The position numbers and the translations under genes are program-made. Below are positions 43,382 through 51,938 of a stretch of 64,000 bases of DNA, one piece after another (positions within the stretch are counted from its first letter, which is position 1; every line of letters starts with the position of its first letter). Source of the DNA: Ruminococcus albus AD2013 (GTDB taxonomy: Bacteria > Bacillota > Clostridia > Oscillospirales > Ruminococcaceae); the NCBI RefSeq assembly GCF_000526775.1, contig NZ_JAGS01000005.1, positions 124,001-188,000 on the forward strand, in the 5' to 3' direction. Under the pieces are notes generated by a model. The model was not told the DNA's origin. It saw only the letters and a program-made list of their open reading frames with translations, and did not search any database.

Positions 43382-44302
43382 TTATAAGAATAGTTGTAGT
43401 ATTGTTGGTATAATATAGAACATTAAAAGAACTAAAAGAACTAGCCCTATAATTATATTTCTCTGGGAACGAATTCTATATGCAATTTTAAATAGAGCAG
43501 TATTCTCTTCTCGAAGTTCAGACAGAGCGTGATTTAGTTCGTTTATTTTATTATCTTTTTCTGCCAGCAACAATTCGTGCTTTCTCGTATTTTCTTTTAT
43601 CATTTCCTTTACAAAGTCCCCGATTTCGTTTATTTTGGGATTTTCTAAATCATATTTTTTAATAACTTCAAACCTTTCGCCTATTATTTCTTTGCCATCA
43701 CAGAAATATTCCTGATCATCCAGTAACCTTAAAATAAATAAACTGCCTCCATAACATTCCTTGACTACTTCATTGAAAGCCTTGAATAAAGTATCACCAG
43801 ACATTGCAAATAATCCTGCAACTCCTAATTCATCAAAGATGATATTTCCGTTTTCAAGTTGTTTTTCATAATCTATCCATTTAGCGTTATATGAATCCCT
43901 CAAAGAAGATTTCAACGGAGTTTTGCTATAAAACTTATAATAATATTTATCATTGTACTTTTTACCCGGCATATAGTTTTTATTTTTATATTTTTTAAGT
44001 GCAGACATTAAAGTGTTTTCGGAATTTTCAATTATAAACAGCATCATAGCTTCAATAAAATATTTCACGGAGGGTTCATCATTGATGCTAAACAAAAATA
44101 TACGTTCTCGGATTTCCTGTAAAGATACTTCATTTGTAACGATCACTCTATATTTCTCTTCTTTGTAAAGAGCTATCAGCTCACAACGTTCTTCCGTGCA
44201 AGAAAATCGACAGCGTGAAAGCTGCTTTATTGCATATTTAAATAGGCTTGTGCTTCGATCATCTCTTTGTTGAAACAAATCTTTAAGTATTACTTGTTCC
44301 AT
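43382..44302 (-). CDS. tail-anchored coiled-coil protein, unknown
   Basis: 306 aa with no known domain. Residues about 240-278 form a coiled coil (KHELLLAEKDNKINELNHAL), followed by a single C-terminal transmembrane helix (IIIGLVLLVLLMFYIIPTIL, about 282-301), so the body faces the cytoplasm. The N-terminal 230 residues are mixed alpha/beta with several Cys. The ATG lies about 80 bp from palindrome site 10. Function unknown; tail-anchored proteins with such layout occur in abortive-infection systems, but nothing specific is seen. Confidence 0.7.
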   Translation of the reverse strand: MEQVILKDLFQQRDDRSTSLFKYAIKQLSRCRFSCTEERCELIALYKEEKYRVIVTNEVSLQEIRERIFLFSINDEPSVKYFIEAMMLFIIENSENTLMSALKKYKNKNYMPGKKYNDKYYYKFYSKTPLKSSLRDSYNAKWIDYEKQLENGNIIFDELGVAGLFAMSGDTLFKAFNEVVKECYGGSLFILRLLDDQEYFCDGKEIIGERFEVIKKYDLENPKINEIGDFVKEMIKENTRKHELLLAEKDNKINELNHALSELREENTALFKIAYRIRSQRNIIIGLVLLVLLMFYIIPTILQLFL

Positions 44303-44379
44303 AAAATTTCTCCTTCGCTCAATAGTTTATATAAATAATTATAACATACTTGAGAAAAAAATCAACATGCAGTTGGTAC

Positions 44380-44397
44380 TGTGTCACGCTTGACACA
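44380..44397. repeat. palindrome site 10 (one mismatch)
   Basis: TGTGTCACGCTTGACACA, in the promoter region of the tail-anchored protein gene. Confidence 0.85.
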
Positions 44398-44467
44398 GTA
44401 CTATTGTAATGATGATTCAAGTAGTTCTTTTAGATACTTTCTTTTACCTTCATTATTTCTATATAAA

Positions 44468-44500
44468 AAAGATGGACAGATATCATATCCGTCCATCTTT
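44468..44500 (-). terminator. terminator of the cell-wall-binding protein gene
   Basis: Stem AAAGATGGAC / GTCCATCTTT followed on the minus strand by TTTTTATAT. It lies 113 bp beyond the stop codon at 44613. Confidence 0.75.
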
Positions 44501-44612
44501 GCTTATTAACATTTTTTTATCAGATACCTTAAACAATGCTACGTTTAGGGACAATACTGCAGTGGTTTTTTTCAAATGTAAAAATAATTATTGAGGATGT
44601 GGTATCTGTAGA

Positions 44613-45147
44613 TTATGCTTTTCTTTCCCCATGTCCATCTGCATGAAAATTCCATATTCCGTGATTAGGGATGAAATAGTTCATCCTATTTTTGAGCATT
44701 ATGCCGTCCTTATCAAAATAATACCATTTGTCATTATAAAATAAAAATTGATTAGCATACATAATTCCGCTATTCCCTAAATAGTACCAATCAGATTTTT
44801 TAGGACTTATTTTCTTTTCAAGCCATCTTCCGGAATACATATCTCCATTTACTGTATCAAAATAGTACCAGTAACCTGTTATTTTTTCCCAACCAGTTGC
44901 CATTACGCCGTTCCATTTTAAATAATACCATTTTCCTTTACTTTGTATCCATTTGCTTCTTGCTTTATAACCACCAATGTAATAATACCAATTATCGCCC
45001 TCTTTAACCCAGCCTGATTTGGCCTGTGCAGCTGAGGCTGTTATTTGACAGTTAGGTGCAAGAGAATCAGTATTTTCTACAAATCCGAGTGACGGTGCTG
45101 TAACAATGGCTAAAGCCAGTATTGCGCTCAGTAGCTTTTTTTTTCAT
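44613..45147 (-). pseudogene. secreted cell-wall-binding-repeat protein, frameshifted at A9
   Basis: An ATG (45145-45147) with AGGAG 9 nt upstream is followed by nine A (45136-45144). With nine A the frame becomes nonsense; with eight it would read MKKKLLSAILALAIVTAP, a clear signal peptide, and continue unbroken to 44613. The mature part has four or five aromatic repeats (GDNWYYYIGG, KGKWYYLKWNGVMATGW, NDKWYYFDKDGIML), the choline-binding/glucan-binding type. The total would be about 178 aa. The A9 run is a classical slippage site, so the gene could be phase-variable, rescued by slippage, dead, or affected by a sequencing error. Confidence 0.82.
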
Positions 45148-45294
45148 ATCTAGGACTCCTATTCATAAAATATTGGGTATTACCAAAAATATCCTTAGTG
45201 ATTATATCACAAAATTTCAAATAAGTCAATATATTTATTTAAATTGTTTACTATAATCTTGTAAGATGTATAAGTGTTTTATTTGCAATTTAGA

Positions 45295-45323
45295 TTGAAA
45301 ATGAAACTATAAAATGATATAAT
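45295..45323 (+). promoter_or_regulatory. promoter of the winged-helix gene
   Basis: TTGAAA at 45295-45300, a 17-bp spacer and TATAAT at 45318-45323. Confidence 0.8.
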
Positions 45324-45386
45324 GAAAATAAACCTAAATGTCATTACTTTATAGTATGTTATACAATAAGAATGGAGGAAATGAAA

Positions 45387-46532
45387 ATGGGCGTTTGGTT
45401 CACCAATGATGTGTATGTTGACATGACAGAATTAAATATCTATTATAATAGCACTCATAACGTAAAAAAAATTACAGACGGATATCAATGCAACCTTATT
45501 AAAGCTTTTTATAATAATCCAAATGAAGTGATTGGCTACGATCAATTAGTAGAAGAAATATGGGGAGAGTCTAACGTTAACGGTAATGGAAAAGAAAACC
45601 TTTACGCTCCTATTAAAAAACTTAGAAATTTAATAGGAGATGAAGAAAATCATTTTATAGAAAATTCTCGTAAAGTTGGATATATGTTAAAGGCCCCTGT
45701 TCAAAAAGCTCCACCTGAATGGATATTTAAAACTCCTAACAGCAGCATCGACATCAAAAATAACATTTACATTTCAACTCGAAAAGAGCTGGATAACCTT
45801 GACGGAGAATACTCGCTGAAAAATCGTATGCTTGATGCATCGCATATCATCCAAATATGTTATGCAGGCACAACGTTTCTGGCATCAGGCCGTATTGGAA
45901 GAAACTATGAAGAAACCTGGCAAGAATATTTTAGAAGCGCTTTGAGTGGTAAAAGAATAGATCTTGTATTAGCGAATCCGGAATCTGATCAGATGCGTGA
46001 GATGATAAACTATAAGCTACGTCCACGCTATTCAGCGGATAATGTTGATCGCACAAATCCGTTTCAGTATAACTTCACACGACTAATGGTAATAATGAAT
46101 TTAATCAAAGACGGAGTTATAAAAGATGCTGATTTTAATGTATATCTGGCTGATTTTGCTTTATCTAATGCTTATCTGCAGTGTAAGTTCCCTGATGATA
46201 AATCTGACAAAGAAACGATCAAGGTTGATATGTATATTCCGCTTTTTTCTAAATATAAGATTGATAAAGACGGAACGTACTATATTCCTGATGATGAATG
46301 GGCTGATGATGATCGTCCAAGCTTTATAGTTTGCAAGAATAAACAGCCTGAACTTTACGCTCATCTATCCATGAATATTGATGATATACTTCATAACTGC
46401 GAGGATAACGGTAATCAGGTCATTAAAAGGGGAGTCTTTAAAGATGGCTGGGAACAGAAATTCATTGATTATTCCAATGGCAAATTTACCAGACCTTTTA
46501 AAAAAGATGAGATCCTTAAAGGCCTTTTATAA
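45387..46532 (+). CDS. OmpR-type winged-helix protein fused to an unknown sensor-like domain
   Basis: 381 aa. Residues about 10-105 form a winged-helix domain of the OmpR/PhoB C-terminal type (NLIKAFYNNPNEVIGYDQLV, then IKKLRNLIGDEENHFIENSR and KVGYML), but there is no receiver domain. The remaining 270 residues are a domain I do not recognise, with ASHIIQICYAGTTFLASGR and IDLVLANPESDQMREMI, perhaps a phospholipase D-like or DUF5919-like fold. The ATG at 45387 is preferred because GGAGG lies 8-9 nt upstream; the ATG at 45372 overlaps that site. It may regulate itself and the next gene. Confidence 0.72.
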   Translation: MGVWFTNDVYVDMTELNIYYNSTHNVKKITDGYQCNLIKAFYNNPNEVIGYDQLVEEIWGESNVNGNGKENLYAPIKKLRNLIGDEENHFIENSRKVGYMLKAPVQKAPPEWIFKTPNSSIDIKNNIYISTRKELDNLDGEYSLKNRMLDASHIIQICYAGTTFLASGRIGRNYEETWQEYFRSALSGKRIDLVLANPESDQMREMINYKLRPRYSADNVDRTNPFQYNFTRLMVIMNLIKDGVIKDADFNVYLADFALSNAYLQCKFPDDKSDKETIKVDMYIPLFSKYKIDKDGTYYIPDDEWADDDRPSFIVCKNKQPELYAHLSMNIDDILHNCEDNGNQVIKRGVFKDGWEQKFIDYSNGKFTRPFKKDEILKGLL

Positions 46533-46577
46533 AAACTTATTTGAATTGATGCATTGATACAATAATGAGGTACTTAT

Positions 46578-47351
46578 ATGTATTATTCAGATGAAGTATT
46601 TAAAGAATTTATGTTTTGTGACGAAATATTAGTTCCTCTCTGTTATATGCCGGGCAAATTTGAAATTAATAATATGTGTGATACAGACGAAAATGCATTG
46701 AAAATATTATACAGTTACAGATCTAATATGTATACGTATGATCATCCATTAACTGGACAACAAGTAATCAAACACATCAAAACGGAAGATTCAGAATTTC
46801 GCTTATTTGCGACATACAATGAGGATAGCAAATTGAAATATCTTGAATTATGCGGGGATGACTACAAACCGGGTTTACTGTTATTTATAGGTTATGAGAA
46901 CATCAAAGAAGCTAAAGCGGCTGTTTTTGATTTCGCAAAGCATTCAGGAAAAATGATATCACAGACTCTGCTTCAGCGGAACGAAAAGTTTGCCAGACTG
47001 TTCTTGGAATCCTATTATGATGTAGATCTTTTTGGCTTTGAGATCATGTATTACGATGTACAAAGCGGTGCCCCTGAGGATATGCACATGCTGCTGGAAA
47101 ATCCGGAAAAACATCATAAGGCTATTGATAATGACTATAATTATCCTCTGAATAATCGCATATTTTGTGATGTTGGTACTTTAGAAATTCTACTGAGATG
47201 TGCTCCCAAAGAAGTTTCCGAGGAACTTTTTGAAATATATTCAAGTACAATAACAGGAATAATCAAGTCGAAAGTCGTTGATAAGCTTGATAAGACAGAT
47301 GATTTTAAACTCATCGTTACTAACAGCAGATATGCGAGCAGAGATAATTAG
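46578..47351 (+). CDS. unknown 257-aa protein downstream of the winged-helix gene
   Basis: No family was recognised. Soluble, acidic, no signal peptide. It starts MYYSDEVFKEFMFCDEILVP and ends with ELFEIYSSTITGIIKSKVVD. The ATG follows GAGG. It is 45 bp after the winged-helix gene on the same strand and shares its terminator, so the two probably work together. Confidence 0.7.
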   Translation: MYYSDEVFKEFMFCDEILVPLCYMPGKFEINNMCDTDENALKILYSYRSNMYTYDHPLTGQQVIKHIKTEDSEFRLFATYNEDSKLKYLELCGDDYKPGLLLFIGYENIKEAKAAVFDFAKHSGKMISQTLLQRNEKFARLFLESYYDVDLFGFEIMYYDVQSGAPEDMHMLLENPEKHHKAIDNDYNYPLNNRIFCDVGTLEILLRCAPKEVSEELFEIYSSTITGIIKSKVVDKLDKTDDFKLIVTNSRYASRDN

Positions 47352-47406
47352 TATATTTTTATAATCTATAAATCAAACCGGTTTAATATAAGAAAAGATT
47401 CTATAG

Positions 47407-47446
47407 AGAACTTAGCGCTACATAATTAGCGTTAGGTTCTTTTTTG
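47407..47446 (+). terminator. terminator of the winged-helix operon
   Basis: AGAAC-TAGCGCTA pairs imperfectly with TAGCGTTA-GTTCT and is followed by TTTTTGTTTTT. Confidence 0.75.
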
Positions 47447-47525
47447 TTTTTAGTAAAAACAGTAAAAGTATTATATGTAAGAAAAGTGGTAAGAAATAGT
47501 GTTGTTGTGGTCAGATTTCGTGATA

Positions 47526-47555
47526 TTGTCACGTTTTATGAGTATGTGATATAAT
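47526..47555 (+). promoter_or_regulatory. promoter of the secreted-protein gene
   Basis: TTGTCA at 47526-47531, an 18-bp spacer and TATAAT at 47550-47555. This gives a leader of about 130 nt with a small AAGACT/AGTCTT hairpin. Apart from this and the preceding terminator, 47352-47692 holds nothing recognisable. Confidence 0.65.
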
Positions 47556-47692
47556 AAGATCAAGAAAGATGGGGAAAATGGCAAAAAGACTGAAGTAGTA
47601 GTCTTGAAACATATAATTGAAGGAAGGTGAAAACCTAAATTATCGTATCGTAATAACGTTATAATACTTAAATTTAATGGAGGGAATTAAAA

Positions 47693-48517
47693 ATGTTAGT
47701 TAAAAAATTTTTTAGCGGTATCCTGGCAGTTGTAATGATGGGAACAATGATGATTGGTAGTGTTCCGACAGGAAACAGCAACAACATTTGCGCATCGACA
47801 GTTATCACAGCAAGCGCTGCAAGTTCCGATTATACACCTGGCAAAAGAAGCGGTAGTCACGGTGTGTATGTATCGAAATTTTGGGTTGTTTCCAATTCGA
47901 TAACATTCAAAATGAACTCAGATGATGATATTGACGCGTTCTGCCAGTATTGTAAGCAGATGGAATTAGGGATAGGCCTAAAACCCGCCTCGTACCTTAC
48001 ATCTTTAGGTAACGGTATTTTGAAGAAATTTGGATACAAATCTCCATTGGGCATTTTCACTTCGCTTTTCTCAGGAGTTGGAAACTACGCAGGACAGTGC
48101 AGAGAGGCACGAGTAAAACTTACGGAGCTTTCAGAGAAATACAAAACCAGAGGTTTCAAAGTTACTCTTTTCCTGGGAATACATAAGGGTGGTAACATTC
48201 TTATTGAGTTACAGCCAGCTGACGAAAAACTTGATGCCGCATACAAACGTTATATTCAGGCCCTCGAAGACGAAAAAGCAAAGAAGGAAGAGAAGCAGAA
48301 AGCAAAAAAGGTTTACTATAAAGCTTGTAAATCGTCGTACACGAGCGTGGTGGATGCTTTGAAATCAATAGGCGTAAAGGATACTAGCTTGACGTTTAGG
48401 CGGAAGATTTATAATGCTAATAATCTTGTAGCAAAATATGGAAGCTATTCGGGGAGAAGTGAACAAAATGTGTATATGTTGAAACTTCTGAAAAAAGGCA
48501 AGCTGGTGAAACCATAA
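47693..48517 (+). CDS. secreted protein of unknown function
   Basis: 274 aa. N-terminal signal peptide (KKFFSGILAVVMMGTMMIGS) with likely cleavage near the ASAAS at about 40-44. The mature protein is basic, with a central Gly-containing hydrophobic part (ASYLTSLGNGILKKFGYKSP) and a charged helix (ALEDEKAKKEEKQKAKK, about 197-213). No known domain was recognised. GGAGGG lies 7-8 nt before the ATG. A strong terminator follows. Confidence 0.75.
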   Translation: MLVKKFFSGILAVVMMGTMMIGSVPTGNSNNICASTVITASAASSDYTPGKRSGSHGVYVSKFWVVSNSITFKMNSDDDIDAFCQYCKQMELGIGLKPASYLTSLGNGILKKFGYKSPLGIFTSLFSGVGNYAGQCREARVKLTELSEKYKTRGFKVTLFLGIHKGGNILIELQPADEKLDAAYKRYIQALEDEKAKKEEKQKAKKVYYKACKSSYTSVVDALKSIGVKDTSLTFRRKIYNANNLVAKYGSYSGRSEQNVYMLKLLKKGKLVKP

Positions 48518-48524
48518 CGAAGAT

Positions 48525-48558
48525 AAAGGATCTCACATTTTTGTGAGATCCTTTTATA
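48525..48558 (+). terminator. terminator of the secreted-protein gene
   Basis: Stem AAAGGATCTCACA / TGTGAGATCCTTT with a short loop, followed by T and A residues. It also suits the convergent minus-strand gene ending at 48566. Confidence 0.9.
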
Positions 48559-48565
48559 ATAATCG

Positions 48566-49534
48566 TTATGTTGTACCACAAATTGTTGGTTGATCGTATT
48601 CGTAAAGTAACTCGTTAATTTCATCAACATCATAACAATCGTTACTTATACAAAAACTGATAATTTTATCGAAGGCTACATACTCTGATAAGCCGTAACC
48701 ACAACTTGCAAGCAACCTTTGCGTCTTCTCCATATCTAACTTTAGGACGATACAAATAGATACAATATTTTCCTTTTTTAAAGAATGAAGCTTATTATTA
48801 CGAATATAAGAAAAAACTTGCTTGCTAATTCCTGCAGCTTTATATACATTTGCATCAGTCATTCCGGCTTCATCGATATACTTAAGTAGTAGCGAATTGA
48901 ACGACATGGTATGAGAGAGATTATAAAATTCTGTACGGTCAGTTTCAGAAAGATTTAGATGTTTGTGTCTATTTCTTGAAAAACCATCCTTGTGCGCATT
49001 CTGTTGTAACGCTTTAATCAAGTTAAGCATTTCACGGGCAGGTTTTTCAATAAAGATGTTAAAATAATTCTCAAATAGATAAACAATAGCATCATATCTA
49101 TCAATCAGTAATTCTATAAAGTCGTTTAAGTCTTTAGATATACTATTTAATAATGGAATAGTTTTATTGAGGGATTTTTTCCATTCCTCGAATATTTTAT
49201 CAAAAATTTTTTTATATCGGTGAACATCTTCTAGGATTTCGTAAATCTCATTTGAGGATTCAGCACACGGAATACATTTAGAATAACATAGGCCGAATAC
49301 TTTTTGAGCATTAGATTCGATCTCACGATAATAACATTGAAGTTTTTGTAATTCTTTTTTTAAGTCATCAAGGGTATTGTCAGAGGAAGATACATTATGA
49401 TCGAAGTAATTTACTATGTCAGAAATTATTGAGCAAATAGAACAATTACGTAGGCGCAATATTATTTCATATTCATAACTGTCCGGATACTGTGATACTG
49501 AAAAAGTTTTCATGAATTTTTGTTTTATTGACAT
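48566..49534 (-). CDS. unknown protein with C-terminal helix-turn-helix
   Basis: 322 aa. The first 200 residues are helical (YEYEIILRLRNCSICSIISD and on), with CIPCAES in the middle. The C-terminal 110 residues hold a helix-turn-helix-like region, MTDANVYKAAGISKQVFSYI, followed by LKLDMEKTQRLLASCGYGLS, a domain seen in many Firmicutes proteins of unknown function. It may be a regulator. ATG 49534 is preferred over 49558 because GGGGGG lies 6 nt upstream. It is divergent from the CHAP gene, and the shared intergenic region carries inverted TCAAGT/ACTTGA repeats, a plausible operator. Confidence 0.65.
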   Translation of the reverse strand: MSIKQKFMKTFSVSQYPDSYEYEIILRLRNCSICSIISDIVNYFDHNVSSSDNTLDDLKKELQKLQCYYREIESNAQKVFGLCYSKCIPCAESSNEIYEILEDVHRYKKIFDKIFEEWKKSLNKTIPLLNSISKDLNDFIELLIDRYDAIVYLFENYFNIFIEKPAREMLNLIKALQQNAHKDGFSRNRHKHLNLSETDRTEFYNLSHTMSFNSLLLKYIDEAGMTDANVYKAAGISKQVFSYIRNNKLHSLKKENIVSICIVLKLDMEKTQRLLASCGYGLSEYVAFDKIISFCISNDCYDVDEINELLYEYDQPTICGTT

Positions 49535-49553
49535 ATTAAGCCCCCCATAAAAA

Positions 49554-49620
49554 GTCAAGTATTACTTGACGACTTGAGCCTAATAATGTGCTATAATACA
49601 ATCAAGCTCAAGAAAAGAAA
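49554..49620. promoter_or_regulatory. divergent promoter region with TCAAGT/ACTTGA dyad
   Basis: GTCAAGTATTACTTGAC is a near-perfect palindrome at about 49554-49570, and TGTGCTATAAT near 49588-49598 is an extended -10 for the + strand. Further CTTGAG/CTCAAG pairs follow. It may be the operator of the helix-turn-helix protein. Confidence 0.6.
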
Positions 49621-49864
49621 AGTGTAGAATTCCAGATGTAATCTTTTACTCTTTTACCAAGTATGGTGAAAGTAAATAGGTGAATATAATCTATAACAAA
49701 ATATGGTACACTATGTACAGGAATTAAATTGAAATACCACTTTACTATACATTATATACTATTGTATGAAAATGTCAAGCGAAGGGAGGATGATACGACG
49801 ACACCTAATAATAAGGGCTTTATATCAAGGCACAACAAAAATAAACAATGTTAGGAGGACTAAA

Positions 49865-51682
49865 ATGAAAAAAAGATTATCGAGTTTGGTTATGGCGTTG
49901 ATGATGATAGTTAGTCTTGCTATTTTTCCGTCAAAAGCCAATGCTTATACTGCTCACACACAGGCAGAAGCTCTTGACTGGGTGAGAAGCATGGTCGGTA
50001 AATCAGTGGATTATGATGGGGTATACGGAGCCCAGTGCGTCGATTTAATCAAAGCGTATTATTCGTATCTTGGAGTGACTGTGGCGACTGGAAACGGAAA
50101 GGACTATGCCACGAATAATCTCCCTCAGGGCTGGACGCGTGTTAAGGGTGGCACTCCGCAACCCGGTGATATACTTGTGTTTTCCGGAAGTAGCGGCAAT
50201 CAGTTAGGTCATGTTGCGATTTATGAGGCAGATAGATGCCATTACCACCAGAATTTTAACTTTCATTCCGTAGAGAAGATTACTTATCATTATACCGGTC
50301 TTTCGAATCCATATTGGGGCTATATAAGACCTGACTGGGTAACGCCTCATGTTCATAGCTACGGTAGCTCAGTAACTAAGCAGCCGACATGTATCGATGC
50401 AGGTGTACGTACCTATACTTGTTCGTGCGGCTCATCGTATACCGAAAGCATTCCTGCCACAGGTCACAGCTATGTTAAGACTGTTGTAGCACCTTCCTTT
50501 ATAGATAAGGGATACACCTTACACAAATGCACGAAATGTAATGATGAATATAAGGATCAGTATACTGATTCTCCGTCGCTCAATGACGATGGGTGGTACT
50601 ATTGTGATGGTCTTCCAGCGGAAGTAGATTCTGATAGATACACTATAGAGTATAACAGTATATACGAAAAGACACAGAAGGACTCTCCCGGAGAAGGATG
50701 GACAAAAACTGAGAAAGTTAAAAACGAATGGCAGAATTCCGGGAGTCAGTATACATCAGTCAATGAACTTGCCACATCCGATTCAAGAGTACTTGTAAGA
50801 GAGTATTATTATCATTGGTGTATTCCTGGAGCGAAGATAGGAAGTGAGGGCAATTACGAACAAACTTCTAAGTTCTCTCATTACGATGAGATACCGCTTC
50901 CTAATGAGTGGATTCATGTAACATCAAGCGGAAATGATAATGGTCATCCTTATTATGTACTTGCATGGTCAGGTGGCAGTCCCGTTTTCTGTAAATCCGG
51001 GGAACAATGTGACGGCACATGGGGTTATCATGATTATAGGTGCAAAGCCTGGTATAAACATTATGTCTATCAGGACCGAATAAAAATAGAGCTATATAAG
51101 TACATAAAGAAGAGCGGATGGACAAGTTCCAAGGAAAGTGGTGCAACAAAAATCGAATGCAGATTTAAACCAAAGCATGAGCACGATTACACAGAAGAAA
51201 TCATACCAGCAACCTGTACTGAAGAAGGTATGAAAGTTTATACTTGTTCTTGTGGAAATACTTACACTGAAAGTGTCCCTGCAACCGGTCATAAGTACAC
51301 CGTTAATACAATTGCTCCGTCCACCACGCAGGTAGGCTACGATCTTCACACATGCTCTGTATGCAGTGATTCCTATATCGATAACGTAGTACATGCTGTC
51401 CAAGCTCCTGCGAAAAAGAAATATCCTGTAGTAACTACAGAAGTTCAGGGCAGACAGTTCAGATTGAAATGGACGCCTGTTGACGGTGCTGAAAAATACG
51501 GTATAGCTGTATTTCTGGCTGGCAAATGGAAGGTTCATGCTTATATGCCGGGAAATTCGAACACATACACTTCTAGAAAGATCCCTTCTGGTACTTATAA
51601 AGTAGTTCTTTGCGCTAGAGTCAACGGAGAATGGGATACAAGCAATATAAACAAAAGAGCTTTTGAAATAGTCATAAAGTAA
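49865..51682 (+). CDS. secreted CHAP-domain peptidoglycan amidase with Cys-rich repeats
   Basis: 605 aa. Signal peptide MKKRLSSLVMALMMIVSLAI, cleaved near KANA. The CHAP domain (about 28-160) has its catalytic Cys in GVYGAQCVDLIKAY and His in QLGHVAIYEAD. Two repeats follow of the type RTYTCSCGSSYTESIPATGH (about 200 and 450), each paired with HKCTKCNDEY-like Cys motifs; these are common in Ruminococcus extracellular proteins. A Trp/Tyr-rich unknown region lies between them and a fibronectin-like domain (FRLKWTPVDGAEKYGIAV) at the end. It acts outside the cell on the wall. ATG 49865 has AGGAGG 7 nt upstream; the earlier ATG at 49766 is discarded. Confidence 0.88.
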   Translation: MKKRLSSLVMALMMIVSLAIFPSKANAYTAHTQAEALDWVRSMVGKSVDYDGVYGAQCVDLIKAYYSYLGVTVATGNGKDYATNNLPQGWTRVKGGTPQPGDILVFSGSSGNQLGHVAIYEADRCHYHQNFNFHSVEKITYHYTGLSNPYWGYIRPDWVTPHVHSYGSSVTKQPTCIDAGVRTYTCSCGSSYTESIPATGHSYVKTVVAPSFIDKGYTLHKCTKCNDEYKDQYTDSPSLNDDGWYYCDGLPAEVDSDRYTIEYNSIYEKTQKDSPGEGWTKTEKVKNEWQNSGSQYTSVNELATSDSRVLVREYYYHWCIPGAKIGSEGNYEQTSKFSHYDEIPLPNEWIHVTSSGNDNGHPYYVLAWSGGSPVFCKSGEQCDGTWGYHDYRCKAWYKHYVYQDRIKIELYKYIKKSGWTSSKESGATKIECRFKPKHEHDYTEEIIPATCTEEGMKVYTCSCGNTYTESVPATGHKYTVNTIAPSTTQVGYDLHTCSVCSDSYIDNVVHAVQAPAKKKYPVVTTEVQGRQFRLKWTPVDGAEKYGIAVFLAGKWKVHAYMPGNSNTYTSRKIPSGTYKVVLCARVNGEWDTSNINKRAFEIVIK

Positions 51683-51741
51683 ATCTCGATTGGTTTTGAT
51701 AATGTAGAAAACATAGTGACCAAGACTAAAATCTGAACAAT

Positions 51742-51776
51742 CCGGCATTGTAGTGAATTCGCAATGCCGGGTTTTC
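51742..51776 (+). terminator. terminator of the CHAP gene
   Basis: Stem CCGGCATTG / CAATGCCGG followed by GTTTTCTATTT. Confidence 0.8.
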
Positions 51777-51866
51777 TATTTAATCAGTTTAACCGAGTAT
51801 GTATTTGTGAACTATATTCGGCTTCAAAACAATTAGCGAATTAACCAATTTTTCCAAGTTAACTCG

Positions 51867-51895
51867 TTGACAATTTTAGTACTTTGTGATATAAT
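51867..51895 (+). promoter_or_regulatory. promoter of the DUF262 operon
   Basis: TTGACA at 51867-51872, a 17-bp spacer and TATAAT at 51890-51895, consensus. Confidence 0.9.
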
Positions 51896-51938
51896 TATTA
51901 TATATGTGATTCACACTAATGCAGAAAGGAACTTAACC

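Noticed and set aside
49766..49864. N-terminal extension of the CHAP amidase
   Set aside because: The ATG at 49865 has AGGAGG and opens directly into a signal peptide; an extension would bury it.
51867..51938. N-terminal extension of the DUF262 protein
   Set aside because: The TTG used is the -35 box of the consensus promoter.
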